A DNA stretch of 64,000 nt from Aurelia coerulea (taxonomy: Eukaryota; Cnidaria; Scyphozoa; Semaeostomeae; Ulmaridae). Where the stretch lies: the NCBI GenBank assembly GCA_039566865.1, contig CM076961.1, positions 4,409,501 through 4,473,500 of the forward strand. Direction: 5' to 3'. Of this stretch, positions 22,669-34,600 are shown piece after piece. A program made the translations under genes and the position numbers. The notes under the pieces were generated by a model. That model did no database searches, was not told where the DNA came from, and saw only the letters and a program-made list of their open reading frames with translations. Each line of letters opens with the position of its first letter. The first letter of the stretch is position 1.

Positions 22669-25600
22669 ATCGATCGATCAATCAATAATTGACTCAATGA
22701 TTCATTCATTCATTCAGGTAAACTTTAATAGTTCTAAAAAAGAATCTAAATCGAACGATATTGACGAAGTTTCGAATGTGGCAATAGTGATAGAAGCTCT
22801 AACGCCACTCAATCGAGCCTCTCACAGCATATGAGTCAAATCTTTCAATAGGGCACAGGGAAACCCGCAAATCTTCCAATTTCACGCTTATAAGCCAATG
22901 ATATCGTCGTATTCCGATCACATGACTGAAAATATGGCTTTCGAGATCAATTTTCGAGTACCTTCACGAAAATAAAAATGGATATTCGAGTAATAAAGAT
23001 AAAGAGCTGGTTTTACCACGAATCGATTCGAGAGGCCTCACTCCACATTTGTTTTTCTGCATTTGGTTAAAATCTCGTCAGGGATCGGCGTTACATCGAA
23101 TTTCATTCCTTCGAAAATTGGCCTATGTTCAAGAATTCTTCAGGAACGCTACAAATAAGATATAGCTTTCAAAACTTCACATGTTACGTGAATTATGTCC
23201 AGGAATAACATGAAAATATTTGTTTGTGTGACTTTCGAAAATCCTAGACGAATTAAAGCTATTTGCTGCGAAGAAAGCTAATGGGCCTACCTTCACCCGC
23301 AGCAAAATCCCAGTAATCGGCATTAAATCACTCTTTTTCGCAATAATAACCAGCGGATACATTAACGAATAACTTCACCACAAATCCAATTTCTTTCCGC
23401 CATTTCATCATCGATAATTTCGATAAAATGTGACAAGACTTTACAGCCTCTGCAGCAAACCGTCCAACTACTGTCGATTCAAAGTTTTCTTGTTGCAAAC
23501 ACCAGGAAAGCTTGCATAAAACAAAAGGTTGTGCAAGGCTCGGGTCTCCCATATGACACAGCAAATTGTTACCTTTGATAATAGATTGTACACCTTCGAG
23601 AATAGATTGCAGGGGAAATTTCTTTACACAAATTATGTACTTTTCCGATGTGACAAAGAAATTCGCAATCTTTGAGAAATGTTTTATTTTCTCTTTATTT
23701 TGCAACGATAGAATGCCTCCAGGAGTGTGCAATCTATTCTCAAATGTGTCATTTTGCTGTGTCATATGGGAGACCTAAGTCTTGCAAAACCTTTTGTTTT
23801 ATGCAAGTCTTGCAAGACTTCCAACGTGTTTGCAACAAGAAAACTTTGAATCGACGGTAGTTGGACGGTTTGCTGCAGAGGCTGTAAAGTCTTGTCACAT
23901 TTTATCGAAATTATCGATGATAAAATGGTGGAAAGAAATTGGATTTGTGGTGAAGTTATTCGTTAATGTATCCGCTGGTTATTATTGCGAAAAAGAGTGA
24001 TTTAATGCCGATTACTGGGATTTTGCTGCGGGTGAAGGTAGGCCCATTAGCGTTCTTCGTAGCAAATAGCTTTAATTCGTCTAGGATTTTCGAAAGTCAC
24101 ACAAACAAATATTTCATGTTATTCCTGGACATAATTCACGTAACATGTAAAATTTTGAAAGCTATATCTTATTTGTAGCGTTCCTGAAGAATTCTTGAAC
24201 ATAGGCCAATTTTCGAAGGAATGAAATTCGATGTAACGCCGATCCCTGACGAGATTTTAACCAAATGCAGAAAAACAAATGTGGAATGAGGCCTCTCGAA
24301 TCGATTCGTAGTAAAACCAGCTCTGTATCTTTATTACTCGAATATCCATTTTTATTTTCGTGAAGGTACTCGAAAATTGATCTCGAAAGCCATATTTTCA
24401 GTCATGTGATCGGAATACGACGATATCATTGGCTTATAAGCGTGAAATTGGAAGATTTGCGGGTTTCCCTGTGCCCTATTGAAAGATTTGACTCATATGC
24501 TGCCAATCTATCTGGAACTGTTCAATCTATCACAAGAAGATTCATTTCTCTTGAGCAAAATACGCCTTTTTATCTCGAATTTATTTATATTTCTTTGGAA
24601 AATAGGCCTGGACGTGGGCAGCTGGAACGAAAAGATGTCTGGGTCAAGTAAATATTTCATCCAGTCATTACTCCTCTCATTAGTCCTCATTTAAAAGTGG
24701 AAGACTAGGCCTGCTCGGCGCGGCTCCGCCTCGCCTTCGCATTCTGTTTGGATCCCGTTTGTTCGTCACATGTTGACCCAATTTTAGGCATCTGATCAAT
24801 ATGTTTCAACTTCGTGTCTTGAAAGTTCTGATTAGCTGGCGGCCATGCCATTCTATATTGCGCTTGCGATGACTTCCACGTGACATATTGTATCAAATAA
24901 CGGAAACTTTTCTTCGCACACACAGGACCTTTCAATCTTATGTTGTCATCAGAGTGACTGACTAAAATGCTAAAGAAACTATATCTATATATAAATTATT
25001 GTATGACTATTTGATATTGGTATATTTGGTAAAGGTGGTACGATAAAATATGGTATTAAAATGGCAGATGCAACGAACGAAACGAGTCTAAATAATTGGC
25101 ACACTGAGGCCTTTCAAACTTATGTTATCATATGTGTTCAAAGAATAAATTTGATATCCTGTGGCGAAATACAGTAAATCCCTGCATAGAAGAACCTACT
25201 TTTTTGAGAGCTAGGCTGAAATAGGTTCTTATTTCAAAGATACTAAAACTAATTTCAAGCCATAAAGGTTCTTATTTGAAGAGTGCCTTGCGTAGGTCAT
25301 TTTAGAACATTCACCAAAGATGTTCAGCCCTATTATTTGATTTGGCAAAGTCCGTAATCTGTAGAAAGAAGACAGTTGCTACTGATTGCGGTGTTTTGTT
25401 GCATTTATAGAGTTTAATACGATGAGCCCGTTATTTAAGGCTATTTTCAAATTTTGTACCACAAATCATTTGTCAAAATATTTTTCATCTAACTGAAACA
25501 GGTTCTTAATTACAAGGTGCATAATTTAGGAAAAACAGCCTCTGGGTTCTTATTTTTGTAGGTTCTTGTATGCGGGGATTTACTGTAAAAAATGTTATGA

Positions 25601-28600
25601 GTTTAGAGAGGCATGTCCAGCTTTGAATAGCTTGCTTTCGTAGTGCAATGAAAGTTCAGGGTCTGTAGGGTCTGTAGGGCCTTTAGTCATAAAAACCGCA
25701 TTAAAAAACGTGCTTTGGAAAACTGCATGACGATTTGCCAGTATGTGATTGTACGTTCTGTTTCGTAAATTTGTGATTTGACCGACTGTTGGTAGCTCCT
25801 TCACACAACAAGGACAGATTTCGTAAGGCAATAGCATGAGTTGCTTTTGATTGACACCTGAATTCAAAGCGATTAGCGATTCTCTCAACCAGCAATTCAA
25901 AACAAGCAAAGCCGCAAAAGTTTCTCTGAAATCCAGGTAGCTAGCTCGCTCTTTCTGCATTGCAGAAATTGTTTTTAAGAGCAAATATGAGCATAGATCA
26001 AAAGAAGAAGGATATATCTGCACATCTACCTCGGGCATTTTATTTCTTTGGTTCAAAAGCTGATTGGGAGGCGATTCAATTCTCTTATTTTTTTGGGTGT
26101 TATTGATATATTTACTGCTCAGCTTCTGAAGCAAAGAAATAAAATGCCCGAGGTAGATGTGTAAATATATCCTTCTTCTTTCGAAATATGCTCGTGTTTG
26201 CTCTTAAAAACAATTTCTGGAATGCATAACGAGCGCGATAGCTACCTGGGTTTCAGAGAAACTTTTGCGGCTTTGTTTGTTTTGAATTTATGGTTGAGAG
26301 AACTTCCTTTGTCTCCGATCGCAAATCACTTTGAATTCAGGTGTCAACAAAAGCAACTCATGCTATTGTCTTACAAAATCTGTCCTTGTTCCTTCGCATG
26401 AATTGCATGATAAGAAATAAACGATGTTGATGCTATTGCATGGAATTTTCGCGTTTTATTTGCCATGTCGTTCCATTTGCTAAAGTTGGTAAAGTTTGCA
26501 ATTCTTTCTTTTGCATAAAGTCATTCCTGGTGTTGGTACGTCTACAGGGTAGTAGAGATGAATTTTGCTTTGCTAAGAAGTGATGTAAGGTTTGGCGGTT
26601 GTTTCAAAGCTAAAATTGGTTTGGTGTCCTGGAATATTTCTTTTTTCGATGGATGTTGATGACACGTGTGATATGCGTGTTACATGGATGGGCGCTGTGA
26701 AAAATGAGGTAGTCATAGAATCGTTAAATTTCTTGAACATAGAAGTCATTTTACGCGATGGCAAATTCGTTACCACTGATATATATTATAAAGAAACGAA
26801 TCCACATGACAACCTCAATTTTCACAGCACCCATCCATCCCACATTAAACAAACCATCCCGTTTAATTAAGCAAGCAGAATTGTAGTATTCGTTTCTGAC
26901 CCTGAACGCATGAAATTCCACCTTGAAGAACTCGAGAAGGTGAAGTTGCGGGTTTTAGCGCCAAGCGCTGGAATCACAGAAGCAGTAGCTAAGCGCTAAG
27001 CGAGTCCGCGACCCCTTGACATGACGCTCAAATGGTGGGGCCCTACCGGGTATCGAACCCTGTCCGCCTGACTGTTCTGGCTGCAAAGTCAGAGGATTAC
27101 ACCACTACGCCACAGATTATCCAACATATTTGATGAAACGGGCATTCCATAAAGCAAAAATTTAAGGACCCGTTCCCTGCAAAGACAAAAACGCCAGACA
27201 AAAACGTCATCCCCCTCTTCACCGCTTATTATCCAAACTTAAGTTACACACTCGTCATCAAAACAATATCCACATTGATCAACGGCATTACAGACCATCG
27301 ACTATAGAAAAATTCCAGAATACCAAACCAATTATAGCGTTGAAACAGCCGCCAAACCTTGCAGCATTCCTTACCAAAGTTGTTGGGGAGACGAGATACG
27401 GTTTGTCCGATGAAACGAATTTGTCCACCTGCGCAATAGGTTAATGCTCATGCGCAGCTGCGTTTTGGGTTTGAATTCTGCCGGGTGCACGAGCATTAAA
27501 GGGTCTGTTTCATCCAGCATGCCTTGCACGTGCCGTCTCTTGGTTGTCCTTTGTTGTCGCCATTTTCATGACCCTTGATTATGGCGCCGACAAAGGCCAA
27601 CTAAGAGACGGCATGTGCAAGGCATGCTGGATGAAACAGACCCTTTAACCTATTGCACGGGGAGACACATAGGTTTCCTCGGACAAACTGTATCTCATCT
27701 CCCCAACAAAAAGCAAAATTCATCTCTGAACGCTACCCCGTAGACGTACCAACACCAGATATAACTTTATCAAAAGAAAGAACTGCAAACTTGGCCAAAT
27801 GTATCTCCAACCAGTTCTTTCTTTTCAAACAGCAAATGGAACGACTTTGCAAATCAAACGCCAAATCTCATACCATAGCATAAACATTGTTTATGATTTA
27901 TCATGCAATTCATGCGAAAGAGCTACCAACAGTAGAAAAGAAATCTAATTACAATATCTATAAATTTAAAATAATTACAGGCAAAGCTACATATCTAATT
28001 TAATAATCTAATTTAAAAACACCCCAAGGTTAAAAATGGCAGGGATAGCATTAAAAGGTCAATGCGACCTTGTTTCCATAATGGTCCCTCAAGGAGTGCT
28101 ATTCACAAGGAAAAAGAAAGAAAAGTTTTCGAGAAAAGAAATAAAAAGTTTTCATGGAAAATAGAATTTTGTCTGGACCGGAATCTGGAAACTGGTAACT
28201 GGAATCTAGATTCCAGATTCCAGTTTCCAGATTCCAGTTTCCAGATTCCACCTTCCATGTTTTAAAGATAGCCCTACCAACAGTACCACATACATCAGTC
28301 AAACCACAAATTTACGGAACAGAATGAACAATCACATTTCCGAATGCAGAACTGGCAAATCGTCATGCAATTTTCCAAAGCACGTTTTTGAATGCGGAAA
28401 GGCAAATGATCTTTTCACGAAGTCTTTGTTTTTATGACTCCTATAACAGACCCTAAAATTTTGTTGCACTACGAAGGCAAGATATTCAAAGCTGGACATG
28501 CCACTCTAAACTCATGACTCATTTCAATGTGATTTCATATTTCGCCACAGAGGAGCGGCACCCTACAAGCCCCAACCCGGTCCAAAACATATCAAATCAA

Positions 28601-31600
28601 AATCTACAGAGCACGACCCTCCAACAAAACACTGCGAGGTTACAGGGACCAAAATGCACCCACCCACCTTAGCTCCTTAGGAGTTGCTTGGCTTATTTTT
28701 TGAAGCAATTTAGAGAGGGACTCTGTACCGTTGCGGGATCTCGTTCCATGCCGAGGCTCTAAATTTGGAAACTCTGTTGGTAAATTCCAATCGAGGTTTA
28801 GATAGATGCAGATCTTGGCTTTTCATTGTCGAATAGCGTGAAACTGGTACCTCCGTGTAAATTCATTTTGCTAATCGTATGGACAGCTCCACGAAGGAGC
28901 GTGTGTGGCACAACCAACCTGCCCTATCTTATCGATTCATTTTTTAGACAACCAGTCACAGACCCATCTATCTTTGTATTTTGCATTTTCAGTCAGAAAG
29001 TTTGCTCTTGGCTGTAGTTTCTGGAGAATTCTTAGCGTGATATCTGAGATGCATCCCCATATTATGTTACCATACTTTGGGTGGCTCTCGATCAATGCTC
29101 GATAAACTGCAGCTTGATTTGACTGGGGATGACTATCCTTCAACTGCCTAATTGCAGAGAGACCACTTTCAACCTTGGTTTCATCCGTTTAATATTGATA
29201 TTCCATATCAAGTGTTCCTCTATTTACCCTGGGTACCAGACTCTCTAACATAAAAACAGAGATCTCTGTTTTTACGTTAGAGAGGCTGGTACCCAGGGTA
29301 TCCTCTATATTGAGACTTGGTAACCTTATCCATTTTCTTATAATTGACCTCTATTTCTCCTAGCTCATTCAAGATATTTTACTCCGTTGAATGGCCAATC
29401 ACCATAAATTCGCTATTTTCTGCGTTCAAAGGTACTTTAGCCGCATATTCTCCGCGATATTAGTCATCTCATCATTTATGATCCTGAGCAGAGAACGCCA
29501 TCAGCAGAAGAAAAGGTAATAATTGTATCATCAGCGTACATGTTGGCAGTTGCCCCTTGCAGACAACGTTTGGAACCAATGTATATGATAAATAGTAAGG
29601 GCCCCAAGCATGATCCCTGATGAATGCCACAATCTATGCTGTTTGCGGATGACTTTTGCCCAACAACACCGCAAAACTGGATGGGTACAGGCTCAGTTGG
29701 CGGAACAACATATTATCCTCTGAGTGACACAATGTTCCCATTATCCTCAAAGGCTGTTTCGGTAAGTATAGTGGAGTCCGTATTTACGTTCGGAACATGG
29801 TTTCGCAGTGCACGGCTTGACTAGGAACAGCACGCTTGTAAGTACAGTACAGTGACAGATGTTTCAACATAAAAATTCAACAATATTGATAGCATGGGCA
29901 GGAGAGTGCTCAAATCTTTCAAATCTTTACAGAGGTGGCGGTAAAATTATATCAAATGTTTTCTTTGGATTGCTTGAAAGGAACTTAGGGTACTTTACTG
30001 TAAATATGCCGTGGAAATTTTTCATATCTTGATTATTTTCAAAATTTAATTTAAAGAAAAATCTAATAGAGTTTTTACACCCACCGTTTTAAAAATTTGA
30101 TCTCAAGTTAGCATGGTGCGGTGTCTTGAACGACGGGGACTCTGGGCGGGTAGAACTGACGGCGGCAATTACTGTCGTTGTTGTTCTGTCGGTTTGGTCC
30201 TTCCTCATCATCACCTGTGCTCGCCTGGCATCCACTGTGAAACCGGCTCAAGTATTTATCAGTAAACATGCTTATGTGTAGTCTTTGTAATTGTACAGTA
30301 AGGCACCGCATTTAAGAAATCACTTTTTCACATTTTAGCCTGACATGTTTCTTATAGCTATGATACTTTTCCCTTTTTAGGCTAAAAGTTCCTCAAGTTT
30401 CTAATTTCTTTTCTGGAAAGTCCTGAAAGATAAGTTGCAACGAATGGAGTTAGTTATAGATATATTAGAAATATATGTACCAGGTGTCAGCATAGGTTTC
30501 AAATCTTTAAAAAGGCTGGTGTAAAATTGAGTGACCTATTTCTTTGAACTGAATGACTTCAAAGAAACTTTAGCTAATTCTCTATAATTCTACCGTTGGA
30601 ATTTTCTGAAATCCTCGATATTTTCAGAATTAGAGTGTTTTTCTTCTTTTTCAAGAATTCAAGAAAAATTTTCAAAAAAACTTAAAACCATCGTAATTTC
30701 TAAACTGTTTGACGTAACATGAAATAATTTCGAAGAAAACCATAGTTTATGAATGCCTACAATATGGCATCAAGCAAAAGTCTGTCACTCATCTGGTTTA
30801 TGATTTAGAAATTTGATGACGTCACATCCTCAAATGAGTTGAAATGTAAGATACACCTTAATTTCCAAAAATATTCAAAATTTTTGAAAAGTCCAACGGT
30901 AGAATTATAGATAAGTACCTAAAATTTCTTTCAAGCCATTCAATCAGAAGAAATAGGTCATTGAATTTTACACCCACCTTTTTTCGCTGAGTTAAAGATT
31001 TGGAACCTATGCTCCGGGTGTCCCAAAGAAACTATACAGATTTGGTCGATTCCAGCGATGTGAATTTAACTTTAATCAATGGATAATTGCTCTCAAAATG
31101 TTCCTCGATGGTTAACTTGAACATAGATACCTCGTTTGTTCATTGGTGCTTTGAAAGCAGAAATATCAATCTTGAAAGCTCAAATTTGCGTCAGCCTGCA
31201 AACCAGAGCATTAGCCTTTAGGCCTAAGCAAATTCTTAAGGCACAGCGTATAAATTAACGTTAGCCTTGATAAAATGTGAATATCTTGTGTTATTCTGCT
31301 TTTCAGAAGTCACCCCCCCCCCCCCCCGTCACGCATTGGACAGTTTCTTCATTTTTCATTAATTTCAGTTCTTGATTTTGATGTGCTTCAGGAACTTGCT
31401 TACGCCAAAAGGCCAAAGCTCTGGTTTGCAGGTGGATGCAAATTTCAGCTTTCAAGATTGATATTTCTGCCCTCAAAGCACCAATACCAACAGACGAGGT
31501 ATATGTGGTCAAGTTAACTATCGAGGAACAGTTTGAGAGTACATAGCCATTCATTAAAGCTAAATTCACTTCGCTGGAATCAATCAAATCTGTATACTTT

Positions 31601-34600
31601 TTTTTGGGACACCCGGTAGATATAATAGCCATATATGTATGTTATCAACAATTGTCAAGATCAACATTGATAAAATTTAGGTAAAAATCTGCTAAATCTA
31701 AGATATTTTGGTGGAAATTACTTATGAACCCAGCATGGATTGGAATAATCCCGGACCATCAGACAAGGACCTTTTTTTTATCACAAATAAAAACAACTAA
31801 ACTACAACTACATATAAATATTCTATGGCTGCCATAGCTGGAAAGGACATGATGTCATCGAGTTCCAACTACGGCAGCCACTTACATCAATGGAAAAATC
31901 TACATCAAATTGAAAAAAACAAGAACAGCACAGGTGTCTCAGAAAGAAGAACTCCCTCGACCTTACAGCAGTTGCTTGACTCTCAAACGAGCACAGACAG
32001 ATGAAACACATAAAGCTACCGCGAGGATTATGTAGTATACCAGATCTGCTATTCGTGATACAAATGGGAGTACTTCTTTACAAGACACCCGCTACAAATA
32101 CCACAAGGACCTTGTGTCAATTAAAATACAAGAAGCTTCATTTGGGGGGGGGGCCTCAAGAATTTCTTATAAGTAGGAGGGCTAATTATTTTTATTAGCC
32201 GAAAAGTTTCCTTAGGTGGTTTCTTAAATGCAGGGCCTTACTGAATATTTCGTTGCAATTTAGCTTTATATTCCTCATGTCATGGCCAGGGGGCAGTCAT
32301 GATCGATCTTTTGCTACCCTTGGTTTCGTCCTTGTAGTGTCGTAAAGTAGTCCGTGCCTACCGTCTCAAGTAGCTCTTTTACGTAAATGTTTCATATTGA
32401 ATATACCGGGTGTCCTAAAATGATGTATTATTGTCTGATTGCTTATATGGCCATAACCAATAAATCGATTTTCAACAATTTAATTTTGTCCGATTGCCGA
32501 AAGGCTAAATTGAATTTGAGGATGTTGGTTGTGGTTTAGGCCGATTTCTTCAAGTCGAAAAGAACATCGATAAACCTGCTCAAATTCAAGCCTTAGATGG
32601 CATGAAAAAGAAACGGCCTTCTTTCCCAGTCGATATTCTAGATGTGATGCAAAAGGCTGAACTTATATGTCGTTCAAAGAATATATGTTGTTTAGAGAAT
32701 ACGAATTCAGCTAATACTCCGTTCAGAGAATACGAAGACGACTTCAGCCTTTTGTATTACATCCGAAATGTTGACTGGAAATAGGCCGTTTCTTTCTCAT
32801 GCCATCTAAGGCTTGAATTTGAGCAGATTTATCGATGTTCTTTTCAACATGAAAACGCCGTGGTAAAATCGCAACCAACATCTTAAAATACAATTTAGTC
32901 TTTAGGCAATCAAATAAAACAAAGTTTTTGAAAATCGGTTCATTGGTTATGGACATATAAGCAATCAAACAATAATACATCATTATCGGACACCCGAAAT
33001 AGAAAAATTTGCAAATGGCCTGAATCAAGCCCATTTTTAGTGAGCTAAAACTATTTACTCTCTGCGCGGTACAACGTTTTCCATTCCTGAACCGTAAGCA
33101 AATCGGCGTCAATATTTGCTTCGGTGACAAGGTTTCAAAGTACACGACTGCATTAGTAACACAGCATGTTCTAAGTATAGTTCCGTGGCAGATGGCTTGA
33201 ATCTCACGATTTGGGAAGCAATAAGCTGGATGGTATTCTGGCTAAGGATGCATTGAACGAAGGATCAAACCAGTGCTAAGTTGTTTGAAAACGTGTGCAG
33301 GAATGAACACGGGCAGATCTCGTAACAAAACGGGGTGCGCCAAAAGGAAGTTCACGCGTTCAAAAATTCAAGCATGGGTTCCAAATTTTCAAGTCGGTAT
33401 ATAACAATGGGTGTAAAATTCTATGACCTATTTCTTCTGATTGAATGGCTTGAAAGAAACTTTAGCTACTTACTTATAATTCTACCGTTGGACTTTTCAG
33501 AAATATTCAATATTTTTCGAGATTACAGCGTATTTCATATTTCAATTCATTTGAGGATGTGACGTCATCAAATTTCTAAATCGTAAACTAGAAGAGTGAC
33601 AAACTTTTGCTTGATACCATGTTGCAGACGCCCATAAACTGTGAAAAAGGGCATATTTTGTGGTACAATACCAACAGTTGCGTTTGATTGACATCTCAAT
33701 TCAAAGCGATTAGCGACTGTAGACCAAGGAAATTCTCTCAACCAGTAATTCAAAACCAACAAAGTCGAAACTAGTAGGGCAAACTCTCGCCCTGTGCAAG
33801 CGAAAGGTGGTTGCTACGAGAAGTTACGTGCTTATAACGAAAGAAGAAGGGTAAATCTAAAGTTCTATCCGGTGGGTCTTATTTATTTGATTCAGAAGCA
33901 GAGCAGAAGGCATTGAAATTCTTGCGTATTCAGGGCTTAAATGAAACGATTACAAAACAGCTCCTGGATCAAATAAAAAAAATCCGCCAGACAGAACTTT
34001 AGTTCTGCCGTTCTTCTTTCATCATAACCACGTAACTTCTCTTAAAAACCACCTTTCGCTTGCACAAGGCGAGAGGTTGCCCTACTAGTTTCGGGGAAAC
34101 TTTTTTGCGGCTTTATTTGTTTTAAATTACTGGTTGAGAGAATTTCCTTTGTCTGCAGTCGCTAATCGCTTTGAATTGAGGTGTCAATCAAACGCAACTG
34201 TTGTCATTCTATTACAAAATCTGCCCTTTTCTCCTTGCGTATTATTCTGTGTGAGAGATTCCTTACGACTTGATCAATTGTCTGATGCCCTTTTTCAGCC
34301 ATTTCGCAACAAATTAATTTTTTGTGAACTTGAGTTTTTATCTATGTTTTCCTTGCTCATAAAAACTTGAGAAACATCAGAAAATTACTTCAGTATTTCT
34401 GTTATAAAGAGAGAAATTCGATTCATTCAAATCCACCCAGGTAAAGTAATTTTTCAAACACCTGACCTTTCAGAAAAATACGCATCGTAGTTCTGCAGTA
34501 GACTGATGACATTCGTCTAAGTTTTGCTCCACTGAATTGAATTGTTATCAAATGTTATAGTCATTTCGCTAAAACTCTTAATAAAAGTTGAATGAAGTTT

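Larger units (their letters stand above)
25600..28500 (+). mobile_element. Penelope-like retroelement ruin
   Basis: Plus strand: an RT C-terminal block at about 26700-26960 ([20 protein letters not shown], then [16 protein letters not shown], then [20 protein letters not shown] after a frameshift), then YYPNLSYT and [13 protein letters not shown] at about 27230-27370, then a GIY-YIG-like end at 28271-28440 ([33 protein letters not shown]). An inverted partial copy of the 3' part occupies 25600-26600 on the minus strand. It is interrupted by a SINE (26936-27118), two MITEs (27380-27707) and a LINE tail (27935-28271). No intact frame remains. Confidence 0.7.

Noticed and set aside
22406..22834. 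142-codon frame rich in Ser/Arg/Gly and Ile/Asn/Gln
   Set aside because: It is the translation of a tetranucleotide satellite; composition follows the repeat unit and the reverse frame is open as well.
23328..23765. 145-codon minus frame and its mirror at 23782-24000
   Set aside because: Both come from the arms of one foldback; no known domain and no splice context.
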